The notes below the pieces were generated by a model, which was not told the origin of the DNA, did no database searches, and saw only the letters and a list, made by a program, of their open reading frames with translations. A program made the translations under genes and the position numbers. Shown here one piece after another: positions 44,346 through 52,286 of a stretch of DNA of 64,000 bases; position 1 is the first letter of the stretch, and each line of letters opens with the position of its first letter. Origin of the DNA: Haliea sp. (GTDB taxonomy: Bacteria > Pseudomonadota > Gammaproteobacteria > Pseudomonadales > Halieaceae); assembly GCA_016704305.1 (NCBI GenBank), contig JADJAL010000036.1, positions 1 through 64,000 of the forward strand, written 5' to 3'.

Positions 44346-45308
44346 TCATTGCTCGAAGACATCGACGTCGATGCGAAATATCTCAAAGGGCGTGTCCAGC
44401 GGCTGCTTCAGGACGAAGTTCAGGACATCGCTCTTGATGACATACAGCGCGGACTCGGCCACGGTCGCCGTGGACAGGCCGCTGGTCTGTTCTGAGTTCA
44501 CGACCTCGCCCGCGTTGAAATCCTGATTCAGGCGAATGCGGCTGACGCTGGCATTGGAGACCGAGTAGACATCACCGTCCAGTACCGCCAGCCCGTCCGG
44601 CGAGGGCAGGGCATCGCCCGTCAATACGATGGGCTCCACCGTCGCGCCATCGGGCAGGCTGACGCGCAGCAGTGACGCGGGAAAGAACCTGGCCACGATC
44701 AACGCCGATTCATCGGGCGTCAGCGCGATACCGTTCAAGCCGAGGCCAGCGCCGGTGACGTCCGCCAGCAGCGGGTCCGAGACCAGAATGGCGGCGCTTC
44801 CCGTGGCGGCATCGAGTCGGTAGAGGTTGGGATTGGCCGGGTCGGTGACGTAGGCGATGCCCGCGCTGTCCAGTACGAGATCGTTGCAGGAGCCGCTGCC
44901 CGCAACCGCGCCGAGGAAAAATTCCTGGGCTAACTCGCCGCTGGCAAGGTCGAACACCCACACCCGGTTGTCGCCGCCATCGACCTTCTGCGCGCAGACC
45001 CACAGGCGCCTGCGCTGCGCGTCCACTTTCGTGCCCACCAGCTCGGCGCGGTTGTCCGCCGCGTGAAAGACCGAGTCCCGCCCCTCTGCGTCAACGCGCA
45101 CGATGCCACCGCCTTGAAGGCTGGTGGCATAGAACATGCGCTCTTCGGGGTCGTACGCGACACCCTCAGGCACGCTGTCGGGGCTGCTGAGCACATAGCG
45201 GTCGGCCAGCGGCGTGAGCGCGATGCCTGTTCCTTTGGCGTCATTGGAATCGCTGCAGGCAGCCGTTAGTGCGGCAATGCACGCGAGAAGGGCGGCGATT
45301 ATTCGCAT
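44346..45308 (-). CDS. SMP-30/gluconolactonase-like propeller lipoprotein
   Basis: This is a 320-residue exported beta-propeller lipoprotein. The ATG at 45308 starts a lipoprotein signal with lipobox LTAAC (Cys18) and has CCGGAAG nearby; the longer frame from a GTG at 45344 was rejected. Repeated units such as PEGVAYDPEERMFYATSLQGGGIVRV, CNDLVLDSAGIAYVTDPANPNLYRL and LNGIALTPDESALIVA are typical of SMP-30/gluconolaconase/LRE-like propellers. Whether it is a lactonase is uncertain; metal ligands cannot be assigned confidently. It shares the Ser-Asp-Ser-Asn post-lipobox text with other lipoproteins in this window. Confidence 0.8.
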   Translation of the reverse strand: MRIIAALLACIAALTAACSDSNDAKGTGIALTPLADRYVLSSPDSVPEGVAYDPEERMFYATSLQGGGIVRVDAEGRDSVFHAADNRAELVGTKVDAQRRRLWVCAQKVDGGDNRVWVFDLASGELAQEFFLGAVAGSGSCNDLVLDSAGIAYVTDPANPNLYRLDAATGSAAILVSDPLLADVTGAGLGLNGIALTPDESALIVARFFPASLLRVSLPDGATVEPIVLTGDALPSPDGLAVLDGDVYSVSNASVSRIRLNQDFNAGEVVNSEQTSGLSTATVAESALYVIKSDVLNFVLKQPLDTPFEIFRIDVDVFEQ

Positions 45309-45368
45309 GGCGATCAGCTTCCGGTTATTTTTTTCGTTGGTCACTGAATAACGTTTGGCGACAGCTTG

Positions 45369-46082
45369 TCAAGCGCTTTCGATGGCGGGGATGAGGGGAT
45401 AACCCCAGGCGCTGATCGTCGCGCTATGCTGCGCAAAGACGTCGTTCATCGCAGCCAGGGAAGCCGCGGAGAGCGTGGCGATTTTCTTGCTGTTCAGATC
45501 GGTAATCGGGCGATTGACCGTGCCGTCGATCGAATGCACTTCAAAGTGTCCGGCGTGGTCCATGTCGCCCAGCACAGGCATGAATGCCGCCAGTTTCGCG
45601 CACATCGCAACAGGGTCCTGAACCAGCGATTCATACGTCATCACCATCACGTCCTCCAACTGCTGCGCGTTTTCAAGCTGCTTGCGCAGGCACATCATCG
45701 AAAAGTTGGCCGCGCGTGTTGCCGTAAAGTGATTGCGCCGCATCAGGCCCTCGGCCTGGGCGTACGGATTTCTCACCATCACGATGAATTTCACCGGCTG
45801 GAAATGCGCTCGGATGTCGCGCGTGCGAATCAGGTTGGGCGGACTTTTCTCCAGCAACACGGGCTTGCTCTTGTCCCAGTAGTTCTCCCAGACGGCTTTG
45901 ATCTGTGGCCAGGGAAGCGTGCGTTCGGCGTTCCACGGCTTGTCGCGCATCAGCTCTTTAAGCTCCGGCAAAAATTGGCCTTCCATTGGCAACGCAGACA
46001 CATTGATAGACGTCGACAGCAGCTTCCACAGCAGCGTGGAGCCGGAATAGGGCGGGCAGAGAATAAACAGGTAAGACGACAT
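45369..46082 (-). CDS. Sulfotransferase family protein
   Basis: This is a 237-residue PAPS-dependent sulfotransferase-like protein. The N-terminal PAPS 5'-phosphosulfate loop is FILCPPYSGSTLLWKLL, and the 3'-phosphate segment is VKFIVMVRNPYAQAEGL; LLEKSPPN matches the conserved E-K-x-P of this family. The ATG lies near the start of the loop, giving a minimal N-terminus, as in bacterial Sulfotransfer family members. It would transfer sulfate to an unknown hydroxyl acceptor, perhaps a glycan or lipid. It is divergent from the SPFH gene. Confidence 0.87.
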   Translation of the reverse strand: MSSYLFILCPPYSGSTLLWKLLSTSINVSALPMEGQFLPELKELMRDKPWNAERTLPWPQIKAVWENYWDKSKPVLLEKSPPNLIRTRDIRAHFQPVKFIVMVRNPYAQAEGLMRRNHFTATRAANFSMMCLRKQLENAQQLEDVMVMTYESLVQDPVAMCAKLAAFMPVLGDMDHAGHFEVHSIDGTVNRPITDLNSKKIATLSAASLAAMNDVFAQHSATISAWGYPLIPAIESA

Positions 46083-46201
46083 CGGAATTCGCTGCGCTGT
46101 CGGTGAATTGAACGAGGACTTGTTATAGTCTGCACACTAGCAGAGCATGACAGCATGTTCCAGCATCCGCCGGTCGCGGATCTATCTTCAGGGAGAAGGC
46201 T

Positions 46202-47134
46202 ATGGAAAGTGGATTTAGTATCGGCGCGATGTTGTTTGTCGCCCTGGCCGTCATCACCGTATTGGCCGGCGCCAAAATGGTGCCGCAGGGATCGGCGTGG
46301 ACTGTCGAGCGTTTCGGGCGTTACACCAAAACGCTGAAGCCGGGTCTGAACATCATCGTGCCGTACATCGACCGCATAGGGCACAAGGTGAACATGATGG
46401 AGACGGTGCTGGAGATCGTTCCGCAGGATGTCATCTCCAGCGACAACGCAATGGTGACGACCGATGCCGTGTGTTTCTACCAGGTGCAGTTCGCAGAGAA
46501 AGCGGCCTATGAGGTGAGTAATCGTGAACAGGCCATGCAGAATCTGGTGATGACCAATATTCGCGCGGTGATCGGCTCGATGGAACTGGACGCGATGTTG
46601 TCCAGCCGTGATCGCATCAACGCCGAACTGCTCAATAAAGTCGACGAGGCGACGACGCACTGGGGTATCAAGGTGACGCGCATCGAAATCAAGGATATCG
46701 CGCCATCGCACGACCTGGTGGAATCCATGGCGCGGCAGATGAAAGCGGAGCGGGAAAAGCGCGCGACCGTGCTGGAAGCCGAGGGGCAACGCCAGGCGGC
46801 GATCCAGGTGGCGGAAGGCCAGAAGCAGGCATTGATTCTGCAGGCGGAAGGCGAACTCGAAGCGGCGATGCGCCAGGCCGAGGCGCGCGAGCGATTGGCT
46901 GAGGCTGAGGCCAAGGCGACGCAACTGGTCAGCAAGGCCATCGATGAAGGCAACAGCCAGGCCATCAACTACTTCATTGCGACCAAGTACACGGAAGCCC
47001 TCGGGCAGTTGGCGGCATCACCCAATAACAAGGTCATGATGATTCCGCTGGAGGCTGCCAGCCTGATCGGTTCGATAGCCGGAATTGCGGAGCTGGTAAG
47101 GCAGCCCGTCAAGACCGACGAAGCCGCAGTCTGA
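46202..47134 (+). CDS. SPFH/band 7 membrane protease-associated protein (QmcA-like)
   Basis: This is a 310-residue stomatin/prohibitin-type membrane protein: one N-terminal membrane helix (residues 8-25), the SPFH domain (VPQGSAWTVERFGRY to about 200) and an Ala/Glu-rich coiled coil (EREKRATVLEAEGQRQAAIQ). Members organise membrane microdomains and regulate FtsH-type or NfeD proteases. The downstream gene at a 15-base gap encodes an NfeD-like protein, the usual partner. The ATG follows an AGGGAGAAGG site. Confidence 0.93.
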   Translation: MESGFSIGAMLFVALAVITVLAGAKMVPQGSAWTVERFGRYTKTLKPGLNIIVPYIDRIGHKVNMMETVLEIVPQDVISSDNAMVTTDAVCFYQVQFAEKAAYEVSNREQAMQNLVMTNIRAVIGSMELDAMLSSRDRINAELLNKVDEATTHWGIKVTRIEIKDIAPSHDLVESMARQMKAEREKRATVLEAEGQRQAAIQVAEGQKQALILQAEGELEAAMRQAEARERLAEAEAKATQLVSKAIDEGNSQAINYFIATKYTEALGQLAASPNNKVMMIPLEAASLIGSIAGIAELVRQPVKTDEAAV

Positions 47135-47149
47135 GCGAGGGGGCTGCGC

Positions 47150-47596
47150 ATGGAACTCGTTACTCAATTACAGGCGTGGCACTGGTTCGCACTGGCAGTG
47201 ATTTTGATCGTGCTGGAGGTGACGACCACCGTGGGTTTCCTGCTCGGTATCGCATTTGCCGCGCTGGCGCTCGCGATCGCAGGCTATGTGGTTCCAGGGC
47301 TTCCCTGGGACTGGCAACTGCTGTCTTTTGGCGTGCTTTCCGTGTTGCTGACAGTGGGTTATCGGCGGTATTTCAAACCGGTCAATGACGCGACGGACAA
47401 TCCGACGCTGAATGATCGCGCGGCACAGATGATTGGCACATCGTTTGTGCTCGGTGTTGAGCTGGATCGCAGCGGGGCGGACATGGTGGGCGACACACGC
47501 TGGGCACTGCGCAGTGCGGGCCGAATCGACAAGGGTGCGCGTGTGCGGGTGGTCGGCGTTGACGGCATGGTGCTGCGCATAGAGGAAGATGCATAG
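47150..47596 (+). CDS. NfeD-like short membrane protein (YbbK type)
   Basis: This is a 148-residue protein with three N-terminal membrane helices (residues 12-75) and a C-terminal OB-fold NfeD domain (MIGTSFVLGVELDRSGADMVGDTRWALRSAG, in segments, ending GVDGMVLRIEE). It lacks the serine protease domain, as in the short NfeD1b/YbbK group. It forms a two-gene operon with the SPFH protein, matching YbbK-QmcA in enterobacteria. The likely role is membrane microdomain or envelope quality control. Confidence 0.9.
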   Translation: MELVTQLQAWHWFALAVILIVLEVTTTVGFLLGIAFAALALAIAGYVVPGLPWDWQLLSFGVLSVLLTVGYRRYFKPVNDATDNPTLNDRAAQMIGTSFVLGVELDRSGADMVGDTRWALRSAGRIDKGARVRVVGVDGMVLRIEEDA

Positions 47597-47730
47597 CCCT
47601 CAAAAGGTGACAATACACGCGCGTCTCTGACAAAAAACGTCACTTTCTGTACTACCTCCACGAGCCCTGCGCATCCTGATATCACCCATAAATATCATTA
47701 AGACATTGTTTTATATAAAAAATACATATC

Positions 47731-47747
47731 ATGGCACCAAGGTTGCA
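47731..47747 (+). promoter_or_regulatory. Sigma-54 promoter of PEP-CTERM gene
   Basis: TGGCACCAAGGTTGCA has GG (47733-47734) and GC (47745-47746) exactly ten bases apart in the complete consensus TGGCAC-N5-TTGCA. The start of transcription would be near 47757, leaving a ~48-base leader to the PEP-CTERM ORF. PEP-CTERM genes in other proteobacteria are known to be driven by sigma-54 with the PrsR activator. The AT-rich region upstream (47680-47730) could bind it. Confidence 0.85.
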
Positions 47748-47805
47748 GTTCTGAATCCGTAACAAGGGCGTTTAGCCCAAAAATTAAAACTCGGAGACTG
47801 AACAA

Positions 47806-48489
47806 ATGACTATCCACAAGGGGCTTTCTTTATCGACATGCTTTTTGGCGGCCTTCTGGGCCGCCGGCGCTAACGCGTTATTTATCGACACCTTTGATAC
47901 GGATGCCTCGGTGCTGGTGCTCGCTGCATCTCCGGCATCCGACTCCGCCGCTACCCCGGACAGTGGTGCGGGCATGATTGGCGACCGCACCCTGACCGTG
48001 AATAAAACTGTGGGTGGTGGCGGTGGCGCTAACGGTGCCTACGCCGATGTTATCGGCGGTCTTTTGGCCATGGCCAATGGACCGGTCACCAATTCCATTA
48101 TCACAGTGGACTGGGTGTTCAGCGGCACGGACCTGACCGAGGCCGGCAGCAAGAACGGCTTTTTCCTCGGCCTGCCGAACCCGATCGATAACGACCTGAC
48201 GGTCAGCCTTTCCATCAACGGTGGAACCGCCACGTCGAAGTTGTTCCTCGATGGCTCCTCTGGAGCGGATTTCTTTTTCCCCTTCATCGACTTTGCCAAT
48301 GCGGGTGACGCTGCTTCAGCGACCTCTATTCGGCTGCAGTTCACCAGTTCCAACGCCTGGGATGCCCAGGTCGACTTTATCGAAACCGTTGGGCCGCCAC
48401 CTGAAGTGGCTGAGCCCGCCTCACTGGCCCTGTTCGGCATCAGCATGGCCGGCCTGGGCTGGGCGCGGCGCCGGCAGTCTGCTGCCTGA
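47806..48489 (+). CDS. PEP-CTERM sorted exported protein
   Basis: This is a 227-residue protein with a signal peptide (residues 1-24, GANA cut) and a C-terminal PEP-CTERM-type signal: EPASLALFGISMAGLGW then Arg-rich ARRRQ (about 203-223). This directs cleavage by exosortase, usually with delivery to the exopolysaccharide matrix. The body is a Gly/Ser/Thr/Asp-rich beta fold with FIDTFDTDAS and TSSNAWDAQVDFIET. A GGAG site precedes the ATG by nine bases. The exosortase and PrsK/PrsR genes are not in this window. It has its own sigma-54 promoter and is followed by a terminator. Confidence 0.88.
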   Translation: MTIHKGLSLSTCFLAAFWAAGANALFIDTFDTDASVLVLAASPASDSAATPDSGAGMIGDRTLTVNKTVGGGGGANGAYADVIGGLLAMANGPVTNSIITVDWVFSGTDLTEAGSKNGFFLGLPNPIDNDLTVSLSINGGTATSKLFLDGSSGADFFFPFIDFANAGDAASATSIRLQFTSSNAWDAQVDFIETVGPPPEVAEPASLALFGISMAGLGWARRRQSAA

Positions 48490-48517
48490 ACCGGCGGAAC
48501 TGACTCTCCCCAATACC

Positions 48518-48540
48518 CGAAGCCCCTTAATGGGGCTTCG
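48518..48540. terminator. Intrinsic terminator hairpin between convergent genes
   Basis: CGAAGCCCC (48518-48526) pairs perfectly with GGGGCTTCG (48532-48540) across a five-base loop. The downstream run is TCATTTC on the plus strand. It lies 29 bases past the PEP-CTERM stop and 10 before the end of the minus-strand sigma factor gene, so it may serve both. Confidence 0.75.
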
Positions 48541-48549
48541 TCATTTCAA

Positions 48550-49842
48550 TCAACCATCTGCTTCCTGGTGGTCCCGATAAGCCTCCACAATGCCTGCATC
48601 GTTGCGCAATTTGGCGAGAGCGGACACTTCCAACTGTCGCACCCATTCGGTTGACACCTCCATCTGCACGGCGATTTCTGCACGGGATCGCGGGGCGCCC
48701 CTATCCAATCCCCAGCGCTGGATGACAACGCGCTGTTCAGAGGGCTCCAGTATATGGATGCTTTGCATCAGGCAGTGGTTCAACGAGCTCTGCTCGGCGG
48801 CACCGCTCGTCGATGCGAAGGGACCCCCCGTGAGTGTTTCTCCCAGTGTCGGTCCATCTGTTCCGCCATCGGTCGTGGCGTCCAGTGAGACAGAAAGGTT
48901 GCCAACCTGCTGCAGCTGCCGCAGCGCGTCCGGGTCCATGTCCAGGGACTGCGCGAGCGTTTGCACATCCGGCTTGTTCCCGGTGGTATTGGTAAGGTTG
49001 AGGCGTGCCCTGTGCATGCGGGAAATCTTTTCATTCACGCCAGCGGGGTAGCGTACAATGCCGCGCTGTTCCTCGATGGTGCCCTGTACGGCCTGGTTGA
49101 TCCAGTTGTAGGCATACGTGCTGAAGCGATAGCCTTTGTGCTGCTCGAATTTCTCGGCGGCCCGGATCAGCCCCACCACACCGTTCTGGATGAGATCCCG
49201 ATAGGGCACGCCGCGCCCCGCCGAGCGCCCGGCTATAGAAAGGACCAGTCGCAGATTGTGATTGACCAGTTGTTCGCGCGCGGCGTAATACGCTGCAAGG
49301 TATTGGCGCAGTGCATCCACGGTTGCCGCCCCGGGGCGCTCGGTTTTGGCGTCCGCTATTGCTGGCAGCTGTTCATACCAATACAGCAGCGCCGCCGCCA
49401 CGCCGCGCGGCGTGCCATCACTGACCAGGTTTTCTGCCAGGCCGACAACCAGGCCCGCAGGTAACTGCAGGGCAGCGATAGCCTTCTGGTCGCGCTTCTT
49501 GCTGGCCGGCCCCGAAATACACTTGCAGAACCTGATCAATGCTGGCCGCTGCGCCCCGCCTTTGAGCAACCCCACCTGTTCGCGACGCAGCAGATAGTAG
49601 TGCTCACGTATCTCGCAGTCGTCCAACGTCGGCGGGTTGTCCAGTGTTGCCGCTGCCCATGCACCCAGGTAATGCCGGCAGTACTCGTCCACGACAAACA
49701 GCTGCTGCATCTCTTCAAGAGCCTGCCATTTCTTCAGGTCCGCCGCCTGCTCGTCCTGCGCTGTCAGCAGCGGGTACCTTCGCACCCCGGTAAACAGCAG
49801 GTCGAGCGCAGCACGGTCATTGTCTTTCGCCAGTTCGCCCAT
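48550..49842 (-). CDS. Sigma-70 family RNA polymerase sigma factor
   Basis: This is a 430-residue primary-like alternative sigma factor. Regions 2.1-2.4 are clear (NLRLVLSIAGRSAGRGVPYRDLIQNGVVGLIRAAEKFEQHKGYRFSTYAYNWINQAVQG, read as four motifs at about 205-265), then region 3 with VNEKISRMHRARLNL, and region 4 HTH with SRAEIAVQMEVSTEWVRQLEVSALAKLR. A long ~180-residue N-terminal part has no region 1.1 signature. The ATG at 49842 was chosen because GGAG lies nine bases upstream; the frame runs to 49968. It is divergent from a MerR regulator and beside light-response genes, which suggests a photooxidative stress sigma factor; this is inference. Confidence 0.9.
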   Translation of the reverse strand: MGELAKDNDRAALDLLFTGVRRYPLLTAQDEQAADLKKWQALEEMQQLFVVDEYCRHYLGAWAAATLDNPPTLDDCEIREHYYLLRREQVGLLKGGAQRPALIRFCKCISGPASKKRDQKAIAALQLPAGLVVGLAENLVSDGTPRGVAAALLYWYEQLPAIADAKTERPGAATVDALRQYLAAYYAAREQLVNHNLRLVLSIAGRSAGRGVPYRDLIQNGVVGLIRAAEKFEQHKGYRFSTYAYNWINQAVQGTIEEQRGIVRYPAGVNEKISRMHRARLNLTNTTGNKPDVQTLAQSLDMDPDALRQLQQVGNLSVSLDATTDGGTDGPTLGETLTGGPFASTSGAAEQSSLNHCLMQSIHILEPSEQRVVIQRWGLDRGAPRSRAEIAVQMEVSTEWVRQLEVSALAKLRNDAGIVEAYRDHQEADG

Positions 49843-49907
49843 CGATGTCGCTCCTCGGTTGTCGTGATATATACGCAAGCGGAGCGCCCTCATGGCGGGT
49901 TTCGCGG

Positions 49908-49935
49908 GCATTTGTCCAGGCAAATGCAGGACAAA
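49908..49935. promoter_or_regulatory. Nested palindromic operator candidate
   Basis: GCATTTG (49908-49914) and CAAATGC (49921-49927) form a perfect inverted repeat with a six-base centre. Overlapping it, TTTGTCC (49911-49917) and GGACAAA (49929-49935) form a second. Both sit in the 170-base gap between the divergent sigma factor and MerR-type regulator genes, where an autoregulatory MerR-family dimer site is expected. Confidence 0.45.
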
Positions 49936-50014
49936 ACCTGGGCAGGTCTTCGATGTGCGCGCATCCATGTACGTGCAGCCAGCGTATGTAGCTAAAAGCG
50001 ATGAGAGTTAGGTC

Positions 50015-50989
50015 ATGGGTGCCATCGAGTTACAGCGCAGGCCGTTATACGGGATAGGCACCGTAGCCAGGATGACGGGCGTGAAGCCGGATACGCTGCG
50101 AATCTGGGAACGGCGCTATCAATTGGGCGCCAGCCTCAAATCGCCAACTGGCAGGCGGCTGTTCACGCAGACCGATCTGGAGCATTTGCAGTTGATTGCG
50201 GCACTGGTGGCGTCCGGTACGCGTATTGGCGAGATAGCGACCTTAGGGCGCCGGACGCTGGAAATGCTCCTTCGCACGCGTGGCAAAGTTGCCCAGAACA
50301 CTATTCCAATGCGTAAGCCGCGTATTGTGTTCGTGGGCGAGGCGTTGTGCGATTGGCTGGATGAGCACCAGGGCTGCCTCGTGCATGTTGATGCCCTGCT
50401 GGCGCATTGTGCGCTCGCCCGCATGGACTTGAGCCTGGTGGATGCACCGGGCGGCGTCGATGGTCTTGTTGTTGAATACGGTGGTCTTGCCGACGCGAAC
50501 AGGGAGAGACTAGCGGCGCTCGCAGCTGCACTTGAGCCCGCGAATGTTTTGGTATTGCATCGATACAGCAATACGCACTTGCAGGAGGAATTGGAACAGC
50601 AGGGTTATGCGACAGCGAGATTCCCCCCCGACCCTGCATTCCTGGCCTTGCACCTGACTTTGCGCGCCACAGCGAAGGACACCGGCCTCGGCTCGGAAGA
50701 CCTCGGGCAACTGGTGGCCGGAAAGCCGCGCCTGTTCAGTGAGGTTGAGTTGTCCGAGGCGCGCCAGCGGCGCAGTGCGCTGGACTGCGAGTGCCCACGC
50801 CATATCACCGACCTGGTGCGCGCGCTCGCCGCCTTCGAGGAATACTCGGCAAGTTGCTCCGTGGAGAACTGGCAGGACGCCTCCGTGCACGCCTGCATCC
50901 ATGTCTATACAGGACAGGCGCGCTGGCTGATGGAAACGGCACTCGGCCTCGTGCTGGACGGGTCCGCGCCTGGCTGGCCTCGGCCTTAG
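50015..50989 (+). CDS. MerR-family transcriptional regulator, LitR-like
   Basis: This is a 324-residue regulator with an N-terminal MerR DNA-binding domain (GIGTVARMTGVKPDTLRIWERRYQL, residues 13-37, with TGRRLFTQTDLEHLQLIAAL) and a C-terminal region (90-300) with the length and layout of the cobalamin-binding LitR/CarH fold. The B12-binding motif (DxHxxG) is not seen. This matches the class of LitR proteins without B12 that depend on a partner photoreceptor. The genes next to it (FolE, BLUF, FeS photolyase) are the usual LitR light regulon, so it likely controls them. Confidence 0.85.
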   Translation: MGAIELQRRPLYGIGTVARMTGVKPDTLRIWERRYQLGASLKSPTGRRLFTQTDLEHLQLIAALVASGTRIGEIATLGRRTLEMLLRTRGKVAQNTIPMRKPRIVFVGEALCDWLDEHQGCLVHVDALLAHCALARMDLSLVDAPGGVDGLVVEYGGLADANRERLAALAAALEPANVLVLHRYSNTHLQEELEQQGYATARFPPDPAFLALHLTLRATAKDTGLGSEDLGQLVAGKPRLFSEVELSEARQRRSALDCECPRHITDLVRALAAFEEYSASCSVENWQDASVHACIHVYTGQARWLMETALGLVLDGSAPGWPRP

Positions 50990-51093
50990 CAGTAAGGTAC
51001 GATGTTTTTAACGTTTGAAGAGCATTGCCCTGTTTTCTGTCCCCACGGTCTTCAGGCGCAACCCAGCCGATTAAAACCTACACACGGTACTTC

Positions 51094-51807
51094 ATGAGCA
51101 ATCTTCCGCCTGAGCCTGAACATGCCACGCAGCAACCGGTTTCGACCCGGATCCGCGAGCGGATTAAACTGTCCCGGCAGCGTTTTCACGCGAATGACAA
51201 TATCTCCGCATTTCTTGAACCGGGTGATCTGGAATCCTTGATCGATGAGGTCACGGACAAGATGAAAGGTGTGCTTGAGAGTCTGGTGATCGATACCGAG
51301 AGCGATCACAACACGCAGGACACGGCTCGCCGGGTGGCCAAGATGTACCTGACCGAAGTCTTTCGTGGACGCTACATGCCTGCGCCGGCGCTCACCGAGT
51401 TTCCTAACATCGAACGGCTCAACGAGTTGATGATTGTTGGTCCGATTACGGTTCGCAGTGCTTGCAGTCACCACCTATGCCCGATCATGGGGCGGCTGTG
51501 GATCGGCCTGATGCCGAATGAGCATTCCAACCTCATCGGGCTTTCGAAGTATGCGCGTCTGGCCGAATGGGTCATGAGCCGTCCGCAGATACAGGAAGAG
51601 GCAATCACGCAAATGGCTGAATTGCTGATACGCCGGGTCAGCCCTGACGGGCTCGCTGTGGTGATGGAAGCAGACCACTTCTGCATGCACTGGCGTGGCG
51701 TGAAAGATTCTGAAACCAAAATGATCAACAGCGTAATGCGCGGCTCCTTCCTCAAGGATGCAGCGCTGCGCCGTGAATTCCTGTCCTTAATCAACCTGAA
51801 GAACTGA
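51094..51807 (+). CDS. folE: GTP cyclohydrolase I
   Basis: This 237-residue enzyme converts GTP to dihydroneopterin triphosphate, the first step of tetrahydrofolate/pterin synthesis. The Zn-binding cysteine and histidine lie in RSACSHHLCPI (Cys124, His127), with the third ligand in ADHFCMHWRG; the QMAELLIRRVSPDGLAVVMEA segment is conserved. The start at ATG 51094 (residue 24 of the frame) gives a normal N-terminus; no clear ribosome site is visible for either choice. FolE in this setting may supply pterin or deazaflavin-like antenna cofactor for the photolyase rather than bulk folate. Confidence 0.95.
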   Translation: MSNLPPEPEHATQQPVSTRIRERIKLSRQRFHANDNISAFLEPGDLESLIDEVTDKMKGVLESLVIDTESDHNTQDTARRVAKMYLTEVFRGRYMPAPALTEFPNIERLNELMIVGPITVRSACSHHLCPIMGRLWIGLMPNEHSNLIGLSKYARLAEWVMSRPQIQEEAITQMAELLIRRVSPDGLAVVMEADHFCMHWRGVKDSETKMINSVMRGSFLKDAALRREFLSLINLKN

Positions 51808-51814
51808 GGCTACA

Positions 51815-52237
51815 ATGCTCGTACGTTTGCTTTATGCCAGTCGCGCGGCGACACCCCCGATCTCCTCTGTAATGGATTCGATACTCGCCCAGTCGCGTGC
51901 ACACAATCCCGCGCTGGGTATTACCGGCATGCTCTGCTACAGCGAGGATTTATTCATGCAGGTGCTCGAGGGCGGCAGGGATGAAGTATGCGAGCTGTAT
52001 AACACCATCGTAAATGATGACCGCCACGTCAACGTCCGGATACTCTGTTTCGACGAAATCTCCGAGCGTCGCTTCGGGAGCTGGACCATGGGCCATGTGA
52101 ACGTGGCGACGATCAATCCCTCATTGTTGCTCAAATACGCCAAGCTTCCGCTACTCAACCCGTTTAACTGCTCCGGACAAGCGTCCATGGCCCTGTTTAA
52201 CGAACTGATGGCGACGGCATCGGTGGTCGGGCACTAA
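51815..52237 (+). CDS. BLUF-domain blue-light sensor
   Basis: This 140-residue single-domain flavin photoreceptor detects blue light through FAD. The key residues match AppA exactly in spacing: Tyr7 (RLLYASR), Asn31 (AHNPALGITGML) and Gln49 (FMQVLEGG); the Trp-containing strand SWTMGHV near residue 92 follows. It has no output domain, so it acts by protein-protein contact. It starts eight bases after folE (overlapping operon) and is next to the MerR/LitR-like regulator, its most likely partner. Confidence 0.93.
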   Translation: MLVRLLYASRAATPPISSVMDSILAQSRAHNPALGITGMLCYSEDLFMQVLEGGRDEVCELYNTIVNDDRHVNVRILCFDEISERRFGSWTMGHVNVATINPSLLLKYAKLPLLNPFNCSGQASMALFNELMATASVVGH

Positions 52238-52286
52238 CGCGAACCGGTCCCGCCAGGGTTGGCCGCGTTTAACGTCCGCAGCGTGC

